From positions 1 through 23,717 of IMG/VR virus record IMGVR_UViG_3300002460_000162: a stretch of DNA of 23,717 nucleotides. One strand, written 5' to 3'. Below the pieces are notes generated by a model. That model was not told where the DNA came from. It searched no databases and was given only the letters and a program-made list of their open reading frames with translations. Positions 13,507 through 21,497 of the stretch are shown one piece after another; position 1 is the stretch's first letter; each line of letters begins with the position of its first letter. The stretch comes from a virus. The translations under genes and the position numbers were made by a program.

Positions 13507-14319
13507 GTGCCCATCGACCTCGCCACACTCGCACGCGCGAAAGGCATAAAAAGGGCGGTTACCCTCCGCCCGATCAACCCGACGCAGGCGCAGGCGCAGG
13601 AACTCGCCGCCATTCTCGTGCAGGTGACGAACGTCTGGAAAAGCTGGCTACCTGCCATCCTTGCCGGGTACGATCCGAAACCGCTCGGCGATGCGATGCT
13701 CACAGACACCGCCGACGCCATGCGTGGGGCCATCGAAACGGCGAACAGCGAGATTTCCCGACTGGTCATCCCGATCACGGCGCAATTGCGCAACTGGTCG
13801 GCGAAGATCGAGAAGTGGCATCGCGGCAAGTGGATCGACGCCGTCAACACCGCAACGAATGTCGATCTGTCCAATGTGTTGACGGCGATGCCGGTTCAGG
13901 AGACGCTCGGCTCGTGGCTTGAGCGCAATGTCGCTTTGGTCCGCGATGTCTCGGATCAGACGCGCGGGCGAATTTCGGACATCGTGTTCCGCGAGTATCA
14001 GAACCGCACACCCATCCGTGAAGTCGCCAAGCAACTGAACGAGGCTGCGGCGTTGGGCCGGAAGCGCGCGATACGGATAGCCGCCGATCAATCGTCGAAG
14101 CTGTCGGCGCAACTCGACATGGAGCGGCAGGCCGAGGCTGCGATTGAGCAATATCGCTGGCGTCATAGTGGAAAAGCGCATCCACGGCTCGAGCATCAGG
14201 CGCGCAACGGGAAGTTGTTCAAGCTGGGTGAGCCGTCAGGAGACACGCCAGGGCAGGCGCCGTACTGCGGTTGCCGCGCTCAAGCCTACCTCCCCCTTAT
14301 GGATGAATTTGGGCTTTAG
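13507..14319 (+). CDS. MuF-like head morphogenesis protein
   Basis: The 270-residue protein has the C-terminal phage Mu F-like (PF04233) signature: WRHSGKAHPRLEHQARNGK, then GDTPGQAPYCGCRAQAYL near the end. These proteins are minor head components, injected or bound at the portal. The N-terminal ~190 residues are helical (EISRLVIPITAQLRNWSAK). GTG 13507 starts 3 bases after the portal stop and uses GGAGGAG from the end of that gene. Gene order terminase, portal, MuF, protease, capsid is the standard head module. Confidence 0.85.
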   Translation: MPIDLATLARAKGIKRAVTLRPINPTQAQAQELAAILVQVTNVWKSWLPAILAGYDPKPLGDAMLTDTADAMRGAIETANSEISRLVIPITAQLRNWSAKIEKWHRGKWIDAVNTATNVDLSNVLTAMPVQETLGSWLERNVALVRDVSDQTRGRISDIVFREYQNRTPIREVAKQLNEAAALGRKRAIRIAADQSSKLSAQLDMERQAEAAIEQYRWRHSGKAHPRLEHQARNGKLFKLGEPSGDTPGQAPYCGCRAQAYLPLMDEFGL

Positions 14320-14350
14320 GAAGCACAGGTTTCTGTGTTAAGCACCCATC

Positions 14351-14725
14351 ATGATGATCCTCACTCTGACTGCCCTTACCGCGTCAGTTCAGCCTCCTGC
14401 TGACAGATCATATATTCTCGTCGATACAGAGCGACCGGCGCAGGAAATTGCGCAATGTGTTGCTGGTTATTGGGACGAAGGAGGTAGGTCCGACGTTGGT
14501 GTGACGGCCTATGGCTTTAAGGTCGATTTTCGCTTCGGCAATTTCGGAGGTGCCGTCAAAGACCCTACCGTTTCCATGGAAATTCATGCCACAGAAGGTG
14601 GTAATTCGCTGCTGATGTACGGATTCGGTACATGGCGCGGCGCAATCAAGAATTTGTGGAAGCAGACAGCGAAGCGCTGTTATCCCGAACTGTTCAAAGT
14701 CAGTGTGGTTAAGGCGCTACCATGA
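14351..14725 (+). CDS. Small exported or envelope protein, probable moron (124 aa)
   Basis: The protein begins MMILTLTALTASVQPPADRS, a short hydrophobic N-terminus that could be a weak signal peptide. The mature part is strand-rich (DVGVTAYGFKVDFRFGNFGG) with Cys residues in AQCVAGYW and KRCYPEL. It interrupts the fixed order MuF-protease, has no strong ribosome site, is visibly less GC-rich than its neighbours, and is followed by GTCCGTAG. These are features of a moron: a gene inserted between structural genes, often expressed in the lysogen. ATG 14354 is an alternative start. No family is recognised. Confidence 0.6.
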   Translation: MMILTLTALTASVQPPADRSYILVDTERPAQEIAQCVAGYWDEGGRSDVGVTAYGFKVDFRFGNFGGAVKDPTVSMEIHATEGGNSLLMYGFGTWRGAIKNLWKQTAKRCYPELFKVSVVKALP

Positions 14726-14761
14726 CCCCGATTGGTGGGACATCACAGAGTTCGGATGACC

Positions 14762-14769
14762 GTCCGTAG
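14762..14769 (+). repeat. Recurrent intergenic motif GTCCGTAG, copy 3
   Basis: An exact copy lies in the 77-base gap between the moron-like gene and the protease. It abuts a hairpin-forming stretch. Confidence 0.5.
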
Positions 14770-14802
14770 AGCATAACCCCATGCTCGCGCCAAACATGGC
14801 GC
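14769..14802 (+). promoter_or_regulatory. Two hairpins immediately before the protease start
   Basis: GAGCAT (14769-14774) pairs with ATGCTC (14781-14786), and GCGCCA (14787-14792) pairs with TGGCGC (14797-14802). The second hairpin ends directly at the ATG of the protease gene (14803), where no ribosome site is visible. The structure may regulate or restrict translation, or mark an end of the upstream transcript. Confidence 0.4.
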
Positions 14803-15906
14803 ATGTATTTTGCCGACCGCCTCACTCTGGACGCACCGCGCCGCACCAAGGATGGCTTTCTTGCCGTTCGCGCCAAGGCTGCGCGGCTCGGCGTCTATGA
14901 CTATGCAGGCAGCGAGGTAGACCCCGAGAACAAGCACGGCCTGCGCGATCAGGCGACGGTCAAGGTGCTGCGCGACGAAAATACCGTTTTCGACGAGCGC
15001 GCGGTCAAGAGCTTCATCGGTAAACCGATCACCGACAATCATCCCAGTCAAGCCGTCACCGCCGACAACTGGCGGCAGCACGCGCGCGGCACCGTCATGG
15101 GGGCAATGCGCGACGGCGATTATCTCGCCTTCGACCTGATGGTCACGGATGCTGAGGCAATCAGCAAGATCGAAGCGGGCAAGCGCGAATTGTCCAACGG
15201 ATACGCCGCCGATCTCGAGTTCGGCTTGTTCACCGCCGCCGATGGCACCGTGTGCCCGGTTCGGCAGGCCAGCATTTCCGGCAACCATGTCGCTTTGGTC
15301 GATCATGGCCGCGCCGGTTCCAATTGCGCGATCAAGGATGGCGAGAAATTCGCCATTTGCGACGCAAACCCCGCCGCGATGTCGGCGTTCAATATGGAGA
15401 AGAAAGTGCCAAAGATCACGCTTGACGGCCTTGTGGTCGATCTGTCGGACGCGGCTGCCGTCGAAGCCGCGATCAAAAAGTTTCAGGACGCCGCGACGGC
15501 CGCTCAGAAAACCCTCGCCGACGCAAAGGCCGCCCACGACAAGGAGATGGCCGCGAAGGACGCAGAGATCGACAAGCTGAAAGGCCAGGTGGTCGATCAG
15601 GCGAAGATCGACGCGCTCGCCGACGCCAAGGCAACCGTCGTCGCCGATGCAAAGAAGATCGCTGGGGACAAGCTCGGCGACACCGCCGGCAAGACCGTCG
15701 CGGACGTTCGCCGCATGGCTGTTGCGGCCAAGCTCGGCGACGCTGCGGTTGCGGATAAGTCCGACGACTACATCGAGGCGCGTTTCGACGGGCTCAAGGA
15801 TGGCGGCACGAGCGACCCCATCGCGCAAAACCTGCGGGATCAGCGGCATTCCACCACGAACGACAACGCTAGCGTGCGCGATTTCGTCCGCGCTGCTCAG
15901 TATTAA
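14803..15906 (+). CDS. DUF2213 prohead protease with scaffold-like C-terminus
   Basis: Residues 1-185 are a DUF2213-type protease: FIGKPITDNHPSQAVTADNW with His80, KRELSNGYAADLEF with Ser131, and the end motif NHVALVDHGRAGSN. Residues ~213-310 are Ala/Lys/Asp-rich and predicted coiled coil (AAIKKFQDAATAAQKTLADA), like a capsid scaffold. This is therefore a protease-scaffold fusion that would guide capsid assembly and then cleave it. An internal ATG at 15394 (MEKKVPKITLDG) could in principle yield a separate scaffold, but it has no ribosome site. The cement and capsid genes follow. Confidence 0.85.
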   Translation: MYFADRLTLDAPRRTKDGFLAVRAKAARLGVYDYAGSEVDPENKHGLRDQATVKVLRDENTVFDERAVKSFIGKPITDNHPSQAVTADNWRQHARGTVMGAMRDGDYLAFDLMVTDAEAISKIEAGKRELSNGYAADLEFGLFTAADGTVCPVRQASISGNHVALVDHGRAGSNCAIKDGEKFAICDANPAAMSAFNMEKKVPKITLDGLVVDLSDAAAVEAAIKKFQDAATAAQKTLADAKAAHDKEMAAKDAEIDKLKGQVVDQAKIDALADAKATVVADAKKIAGDKLGDTAGKTVADVRRMAVAAKLGDAAVADKSDDYIEARFDGLKDGGTSDPIAQNLRDQRHSTTNDNASVRDFVRAAQY

Positions 15907-15917
15907 GGGAGGCGATA

Positions 15918-16631
15918 ATGGCTGAACTTCAGACCACCTATTCCAACACGATCGCCGCCGCTTATGCAGGCATGATCGCCAATGGTGAAACGGGCAACCG
16001 CATCACCCGCACATGTGAAACCGCTGCCGGGATCGGCTTCGGTAAGGCCGTGTATCGCGGCGCGAACGATCACGGATGCCTCCTTGCGCAGACGCTGGCA
16101 GGCGCGGGTTCGGAGGCCGCTGGCAACGTCGGCACCGGCACGATTACCGCTACGCCGACGATTTCGGCTGGCGCAAAGATCGGGCGCTACACCGTCACCC
16201 TGCTCGCTACTTCGGCGACCGGCGCTTTCAATGTCACCGATCCCGATGGCATCGTTATCGGCACAGGCAAGATTGCCACGGCATTCAGTGCTGGTGGTGT
16301 CGCCTTCACCTGGGCGAACGGCGACACGATGACGATTGGCGATCAGGCCTATGTCGACGTCACCGGCAACGCCTTCCTCGGCATCTCCATTGCCACGTCG
16401 GGTCAGCAGATTCTCACCGGGCAGGATGCTGACGAATATCAGCAGTATGACAACGTGCCGATCCTGACTTCTGGGGCCATATGGGTGACCGCTGGCGGTA
16501 CGGTAACGGATGGCGCCGCCGTCCATGTCGCTGCCGATGGCGATTTCGATACCAGCGGCATCCCGCTGCCCGGCTGGGTTTTTGATACGAGCGGGGCTGA
16601 TACGAACCTTGTCAAGATCGTGAAGCGCTGA
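15918..16631 (+). CDS. Head cement/decoration protein (structural, 237 aa)
   Basis: ATG 15918 has GGGAGG upstream. The protein is Gly/Ala/Thr-rich and strand-dominated. The middle (TPTISAGAKIGRYTVTLLAT onward) resembles a decoration domain that recurs in phage head proteins, and its position between protease and major capsid fits a cement protein of the gp24/DUF2190-like type. It would bind the capsid surface and stabilise the expanded shell. The family call is from pattern and position. Confidence 0.75.
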   Translation: MAELQTTYSNTIAAAYAGMIANGETGNRITRTCETAAGIGFGKAVYRGANDHGCLLAQTLAGAGSEAAGNVGTGTITATPTISAGAKIGRYTVTLLATSATGAFNVTDPDGIVIGTGKIATAFSAGGVAFTWANGDTMTIGDQAYVDVTGNAFLGISIATSGQQILTGQDADEYQQYDNVPILTSGAIWVTAGGTVTDGAAVHVAADGDFDTSGIPLPGWVFDTSGADTNLVKIVKR

Positions 16632-16644
16632 GGAGACGACAAAA

Positions 16645-17742
16645 ATGAACGCGATCACTCATAATTTCTTCGACAGCGCTTCGGGTCGCATCACCGATCC
16701 TGTCGCATTCATGGCCGCCCCGGCGGATGTGAAGGCCCATGTCATGCGGGTGTGGGCTGCGGACAACGCCCGCACCGCCGCGACGTTTGCAGACAAGGTT
16801 GACGCATTCCTGAGCGACTCTCAGGTTGGTTACGCCTTCCTGACGCCGCAGCTCTACCGCATCGAAACTGAGGTCTATATGACCCGGTATCCCAGCTTCG
16901 ACATCAGCCGTTTCATGACGGTCGATACCTCGGGTGATATGTGGGACGTGGGCACCCTGGTCTATTCGATGGATCAGGTTGGACAGGCTGAGTTTCTGTC
17001 CGGCGCATCCTTCGATATGCCTTATGCATCCGCCAAGATGGCGCAGGCCACGCATAACTTTCACCTCGCTGCCGTTGGCTATGAGTGGAACACGCAGGAA
17101 TTGCAGCGCGCCGCCAAGTTGGGACGTTCGCTCTCGAACGACAAGGCGATGGCTGCCAAACAGGCGGCCGATCGCTTCATCTACCAGATCGCGATGGACG
17201 GCAAGACGCCGACCGCCGTGGCCGAAAAGGGTTGGACCGGGTTCATCAACAACGGGTCGGCGCCTTCCGCGCAGGTTGCAGCCGATGGCACCGCGTCATC
17301 GCGGCTGTGGTCGGCAAAAACGGCGGACCTCATCCTGCGCGATATTAACGAGGCGCTGACGACGGTCGAAACCGGCACTGGCGAAACGCATGTGGCAAAT
17401 ACTCTGGTCCTGCCTACCACGAGCTACAACTACATCGCCACTCAGCGCATCGGCGACACCAACGCGACGATCCTGTCCTTCCTGCTGGCGAACAACGTGG
17501 CTGGTGAAGGTCTGACGATCCTCAAGAGCCGCGCGCTGGAAACCGCTGGCACCGGATCGTCCACACGCATGGTCGCCTATGACAACAACAGCCAGGTGCT
17601 GAAGTTCCACTTGCCCGGTGCGCATCAGTTCCTGCCGCCGTTCCAGAAGTCGAGCATGACCTATGAAGTCGGTGGGATCATGAACGTCGGCGGGCTGGAA
17701 ATCCGGCTTCCCAAGGCAATTGTCTACCGGGACAGCTTCTGA
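16645..17742 (+). CDS. Major capsid protein (DUF2184-like)
   Basis: The 365-residue protein matches the DUF2184 major capsid group: FLTPQLYRIETEVYMTRYP, then ALGRSLSNDKAMAAKQAADR-type helices (here KLGRSLSNDKAMAAKQAA), TLVLPTTSYNYIAT, and the end PPFQKSSMTYEVGGIMNVGG. An HK97-like fold is expected for the family. ATG 16645 has GGAG upstream. It follows the protease and cement genes. No N-terminal scaffold is seen in it, which fits the scaffold-like part on the protease. Confidence 0.88.
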   Translation: MNAITHNFFDSASGRITDPVAFMAAPADVKAHVMRVWAADNARTAATFADKVDAFLSDSQVGYAFLTPQLYRIETEVYMTRYPSFDISRFMTVDTSGDMWDVGTLVYSMDQVGQAEFLSGASFDMPYASAKMAQATHNFHLAAVGYEWNTQELQRAAKLGRSLSNDKAMAAKQAADRFIYQIAMDGKTPTAVAEKGWTGFINNGSAPSAQVAADGTASSRLWSAKTADLILRDINEALTTVETGTGETHVANTLVLPTTSYNYIATQRIGDTNATILSFLLANNVAGEGLTILKSRALETAGTGSSTRMVAYDNNSQVLKFHLPGAHQFLPPFQKSSMTYEVGGIMNVGGLEIRLPKAIVYRDSF

Positions 17743-17912
17743 TGGCTAAGGCCAAGGTCAGGAACATCTCGACCGGCCCACGCGGCGCATATCTCGATGG
17801 TGTGCTCGTGTGGGCCGCGCCGGGCGAAGAAATCGAGGCGGACGACTTCTCGGAAGAGTGGTTCGAAAAGATCGCGGCAAAAGCGGTAAAGTCTGCGGAC
17901 AAAGAGGGCTGA
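17742..17912 (+). CDS. Small structural-module protein (56 aa)
   Basis: ATG 17742 overlaps the capsid stop by one base (TGATG). The product begins MAKAKVRNISTGPRGAYLDG and ends in acidic and Lys-rich helices (DDFSEEWFEKIAAKAVKSAD). Such short 'RNIS.GPRG..' proteins are common after phage capsid genes and may be head-completion or decoration peptides. The next gene starts 3 bases after its stop. Confidence 0.75.
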   Translation: MAKAKVRNISTGPRGAYLDGVLVWAAPGEEIEADDFSEEWFEKIAAKAVKSADKEG

Positions 17913-17915
17913 TAA

Positions 17916-18353
17916 ATGGTCGCGTTCACCAAGCTGAATGGTTTTGTCGAGGATCTCGCCGAAAAGGTCCACAACCTCGGCAGCGATCAACTCGTCATCG
18001 CCCTTTCGAACACGGCGCCCGGCTCGGAGACCACGCCTCCGACCGGCGCAACCGGCACCAATATCCTCGCGAACATCACGCAGATCAGCTACACCAACTG
18101 CTCGACCCGCAATATCACGACGTCATCGAGCGCGCAGTCGGCTGGCACCTATACGCTGGCGCTGACTGATTTGGTTCTGACGGCGAGCGGTGGCACGGTC
18201 GGGGCATTCCGCTACGTCTACATCTACAACGACACGCCCACGTCGCCCGCCGATCCGCTGATCGGGTATTGGGATTACGGATCGTCGATCACGCTCAATA
18301 GTGGTGAGACGCTGACAATCGACTTCGCCGCTGGCACCATGACGCTTGCTTGA
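17916..18353 (+). CDS. Structural protein, unknown (145 aa)
   Basis: GAGGG precedes ATG 17916. The protein starts MVAFTKLNGFVEDLAEKVHN, then is Thr/Ser/Gly-rich with strands (FRYVYIYNDTPTSPADPLIG, then YWDYGSSITLNSGETLTIDF). This resembles small strand-rich head or tail-fibre-like proteins that follow the capsid gene in many alphaproteobacterial phages. Position suggests a head-decoration role. No family is recognised with certainty. Confidence 0.7.
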   Translation: MVAFTKLNGFVEDLAEKVHNLGSDQLVIALSNTAPGSETTPPTGATGTNILANITQISYTNCSTRNITTSSSAQSAGTYTLALTDLVLTASGGTVGAFRYVYIYNDTPTSPADPLIGYWDYGSSITLNSGETLTIDFAAGTMTLA

Positions 18354-18363
18354 GGGACGAACG

Positions 18364-18630
18364 ATGAAATTCACGACTGAAGCAATCCAGAAGCGCATGG
18401 ATGAGCTGGGCGAACAGCGCGTGCCGCTATCGGATCAGCGCGATGCGTTGTGGGCCGAGCTGAGCGCGCTGAGCGCTGGCGATACCGAACTGTCGGTCAA
18501 GGATGCCCGCGCGCGCGAATCGACCATCCGCGACGAGATCAAGGCCTTGAATGCCAAACTGGCGCCGATCGATGACGAGCGAGCAAATTGCGCGCGTGCG
18601 TTGGGAGCCAAGCGCCTGCTCGCTGAATGA
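18364..18630 (+). CDS. Small coiled-coil protein (88 aa)
   Basis: GAGGGACGAACG precedes ATG 18364. Nearly the whole 88-residue protein is a charged helix with heptad-like spacing (EAIQKRMDELGEQRVPLSDQ, then ARESTIRDEIKALNAKLAP). It probably forms a helical hairpin or coiled coil. It lies between two strand-rich structural genes. Function unknown. Confidence 0.7.
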   Translation: MKFTTEAIQKRMDELGEQRVPLSDQRDALWAELSALSAGDTELSVKDARARESTIRDEIKALNAKLAPIDDERANCARALGAKRLLAE

Positions 18631-18648
18631 CGCTAAGGGTGTAGCAAT

Positions 18649-20466
18649 ATGGGCGCTCCTGTCGGAAACGGCTTGCTGGTCGATTCATCGGCCAGTCAAT
18701 CGACCTATACCGACGCCAATGGCGGCAGCGCTTATACGGTCGGTTCGGGATCAAATCGCGCCGTTATTATTTCGGTGTGCGGCTATCTGGACTCCGGCTC
18801 CGGCACGCCCGGCGCATCGGCAATGGTGTTCGGCACGCACAGTATTGCGAACGGCCAGATTGTTGCGCTGGGGTCTTACACCCGCAATGGCGCGAGCTGG
18901 GTTCAAAATTTCGTTGTCGTCAATCCAACGGCGGGTTCCTCAAGTTTCTCCATAACCTGCACCAACCTGCACCGCGCGATGGTGGTTCGGGTTGCCGAAT
19001 ATAACGACATCGATCAGACCACGCCGGTCGGGTCGAACATCGGCACGTACAACAACGCATCCTCGGCTACCGCCACCGGCACGCTGACGACGACGGCTGA
19101 CGACAGCACAATTCATTTTGCGGTCTGCCACGAGGCGGATTTCGGCACCGTGACTGCTGGCGACGGCGGAACGCTGATCGGCAGCACCGCCACTGGCACG
19201 CTTGGCACGAACGACTGTACCGGCGCGACCAGTTACGAGGTGATTTCGGGGGCTTCCGGAGCTTCGGTCAGCACGTCAATCAGCGGCACGGACACGGACA
19301 ACACGGTTGGGCAACTGATCGAGTTGATTCCGGCGTCATCGGGCTACACCCTCACGGCCGATGCATCCTCCTACAGCTTCACTCCGGCGGCGGCCGGAGT
19401 TCTGGCGTCGCGGTCACTGTCTGCGGGTGCTGCGTCATTCTCGTTCGGCGTTGCCGATGCCGGGCTTTCCGTCAGCCGCACGATCACCGCTGCGGCAGGA
19501 TCATTCGCGTTGACCGGCGCGGATGCTGGTTTTTCAGCAAGCAGGACGCTCACAGCGGATGTTGCGTCGTTTTCGTTTGCCGGTGCAGACGCCACAATTT
19601 CCTATGGCCTGATAATGTCGGCGGGGGTCGCGTCCTATTCGGTCTCATGGGCTGATGCCAGCGCGCTATATGGTCGCGTTCTGACCGCTGGGGCGGGTTC
19701 ATACACATTCACGGCCGCCGATGCTGCGATAGCCGGTTCTGCGGCGTTTACTGCCGACGCGGCGTCCTTCGCGCTGACATTGGCCGATGCGTCTTTCCTG
19801 CGCGGCAATATCCTTGTCAGCGAGGCGGCGTCCTATTCACTTGCCGTCGCCGATGCATCGTTCGCGCTTGGGCTGGGTATGACCGCTGGCGCCGCCTCCT
19901 ACACACTGACCGGCGGTGGCGTAACATTCCTGCGCGGTCTGGTTATGCCCACTGAGGTCGCGTCCTATACGTTCACTGGCGCGGATGTCGTGTTCAGCGG
20001 CGATCAGTTCATGACCGCCGAAGCCGCGTCGTTCAGTCTCGCGGTGGCCGACGCTGGCTTTGCGCGCAGCATGTCGATGGCGTCCGATGCCGGGGCGTTC
20101 GCGTTCACGGGATCTGCGGCCGCTATGACCCTGAGCCGCATCATCCCAGCCAGCGCCGCCTCGTTCAGCCTCGCCATTGCTGATGCCGGGTTGAACTATG
20201 GGCACAGGATGCAGGCGGATTCGGTCGGCTATACGCTCACCGCTGGCGACGTGACGTTCTATCGCGACCTTTCGCTTGTGGCGGGCGTGGGGTCATTCAT
20301 AGCGACCATCGGCGATGCTGCGCTCGCCTATTCGGGCGCCATCACCTATGCGGTTCCGTCGATCCGCAACGTCGACAGCATCGCCGGGCCGCGCGCCGCT
20401 GTGTCGATCTCGTTCGCACGCGATGCGGCGTCGATGTCGGTATCGAGGTCGGTTTCAAGTTCATAG
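18649..20466 (+). CDS. Large repeat-containing virion protein (605 aa)
   Basis: Residues 1-234 are strand-rich (GLLVDSSASQSTYTDANGGS, NRAVIISVCGYLDSGSG) and resemble an Ig- or jelly-roll-like phage domain. Residues 235-564 are exactly fifteen units of 22 residues, with consensus roughly [LM]TA-x-A-[AG]-S-[FY]-x-[LF]-T-x-A-D-A-x-x. Each unit is 66 bases. The last 41 residues are non-repetitive. Such regular Ala/Ser/aromatic units probably form a stacked beta structure, suggesting a surface fibre or decoration that contacts the cell or capsid. AAGGG precedes ATG 18649. No enzyme motif is visible. Confidence 0.78.
   Translation: MGAPVGNGLLVDSSASQSTYTDANGGSAYTVGSGSNRAVIISVCGYLDSGSGTPGASAMVFGTHSIANGQIVALGSYTRNGASWVQNFVVVNPTAGSSSFSITCTNLHRAMVVRVAEYNDIDQTTPVGSNIGTYNNASSATATGTLTTTADDSTIHFAVCHEADFGTVTAGDGGTLIGSTATGTLGTNDCTGATSYEVISGASGASVSTSISGTDTDNTVGQLIELIPASSGYTLTADASSYSFTPAAAGVLASRSLSAGAASFSFGVADAGLSVSRTITAAAGSFALTGADAGFSASRTLTADVASFSFAGADATISYGLIMSAGVASYSVSWADASALYGRVLTAGAGSYTFTAADAAIAGSAAFTADAASFALTLADASFLRGNILVSEAASYSLAVADASFALGLGMTAGAASYTLTGGGVTFLRGLVMPTEVASYTFTGADVVFSGDQFMTAEAASFSLAVADAGFARSMSMASDAGAFAFTGSAAAMTLSRIIPASAASFSLAIADAGLNYGHRMQADSVGYTLTAGDVTFYRDLSLVAGVGSFIATIGDAALAYSGAITYAVPSIRNVDSIAGPRAAVSISFARDAASMSVSRSVSSS
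19351..20340 (+). repeat. Fifteen in-frame 66-base (22-residue) repeats
   Basis: Starting at codon 235 of the gene above, fifteen units of 22 codons follow with no insertion or deletion. Conserved positions are a hydrophobic first residue, A-[AGS]-[SAG]-[FY] near positions 5-8, and A-D-A near positions 13-15. The nucleotide sequences have diverged, so this is an old expansion, not a recent slippage tract. Confidence 0.9.
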
Positions 20467-20475
20467 GAGTGCCAA

Positions 20476-21135
20476 ATGCTGAAATGGTCCCCGAAAGATC
20501 CCGACGAGGTTCTCGATTATAGCTGGACGCCCGCGATCGATACGGGCGACACACTATCGACGGCGACCCTTAGCGTTATTGATGGCTCGGTGGCGATCGA
20601 CAGTCAGGACGATTCGACCGGCATCCTCGTCGCGTTTCTATCGGGCGGCGCGGATGGCGAGATTGCTGAATTTCTCGCGCGGGCAACGACTACGGGTGGA
20701 CGCACGTTCGAGGAAACCATCATCCTGCCGATCAGGGCGACGACGGGTTCTGCTCTCGCCAATACCCTGGTCGATATGTTCCCGGCGTTCGCGTCCGTCA
20801 CCGCCGGAACCGTCGACACATGGCTGACCATCGCCGCGCGCACCGTCACATCCACATTCGGCGACGATGAGGACTACGCCAAGATGCTGCTCGCCTGCCA
20901 CCTGATGACCTTGCAGGGGATCGGCACCGGCGAACAGGCGAAGTTGGCGCAAACCGGCGTTTCCGAAATGAAATCCGGCACGATCTCGCTCAAGTTCGCC
21001 GAGGCCCGGGCCGAGATGGGCGAATATGGCAAGACCTCCTATGGGCGGATGCTATGGCCCTATCTCAAGGCATATATGGGCGGACCTCGGGTGATGGCCA
21101 CCGGCACATACCCCGTCTATCCGAGCCTCACATGA
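20476..21135 (+). CDS. DUF4054-type head-tail connector with N-terminal domain
   Basis: The C-terminal half (FPAFASVTAGTVDTWLTIAA, then DDEDYAKMLLACHLMTLQG) matches the DUF4054 head-tail connector family, a helical adaptor at the portal. The N-terminal ~90 residues (MLKWSPKDPDEVLDYSWTPA, ending near TGGRTFEETIILPIR) form a separate strand-rich domain, so this is a two-domain fusion. AGGAG lies before ATG 20476. The gene ends in an ATGA overlap (21132-21135) with the next connector gene. Confidence 0.78.
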   Translation: MLKWSPKDPDEVLDYSWTPAIDTGDTLSTATLSVIDGSVAIDSQDDSTGILVAFLSGGADGEIAEFLARATTTGGRTFEETIILPIRATTGSALANTLVDMFPAFASVTAGTVDTWLTIAARTVTSTFGDDEDYAKMLLACHLMTLQGIGTGEQAKLAQTGVSEMKSGTISLKFAEARAEMGEYGKTSYGRMLWPYLKAYMGGPRVMATGTYPVYPSLT

Positions 21136-21497
21136 GCTTGCTTGACGGTGGCATCGCATCGGTTTTCGGCTCGGTTTTCGGCGGGCTCTACCCTGATGGC
21201 CTACTACACAGGGACGGCACCGAGCCCGTCTATGACAGCTTCGGCAACATCACCGGGTATTCCACGGCGGAAGACATCGCGATCAAGGTTCAACGCGACG
21301 CCTGCTCCTATTCGATGCAGCGGGCGCAGGGGTTCTCAGATGGCGATGTGATGCTGATCATCCTCGCCGATGGGCTGGACATTCTCGTCACAACGGACAT
21401 GCATGTGACCGATGGCGACGGCAATCGGTGGATGGTCAAAAGCGCCGATCTCGATGCGGCGTCCAGTCATTGGGTGCTTCGTGGGCGCGCGGCGTAA
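21132..21497 (+). CDS. Head-closure/neck protein, probable (121 aa)
   Basis: ATGA links it to the DUF4054 gene. The protein (MSLLDGGIASVFGSVFGGLY at the start) is strand-rich, and ends in DGDGNRWMVKSADLDAASSH WVLRGRAA, the 'G..W.V....D....W.L.GR' type of end found in small neck or head-closure proteins. Its place between the connector and the gp10-like gene supports this. Identity to a specific family is not certain. Confidence 0.65.
   Translation: MSLLDGGIASVFGSVFGGLYPDGLLHRDGTEPVYDSFGNITGYSTAEDIAIKVQRDACSYSMQRAQGFSDGDVMLIILADGLDILVTTDMHVTDGDGNRWMVKSADLDAASSHWVLRGRAA

Noticed and set aside
14743-15849. Long leftward frame of 368 codons opposite the protease gene
   Set aside because: It is an antisense shadow in high-GC DNA. 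The forward frame has clear protease motifs and operon context.
15394-15906. Internal start giving a separate scaffold protein
   Set aside because: ATG 15394 is in frame but has no ribosome site. Only proteomics could support it.
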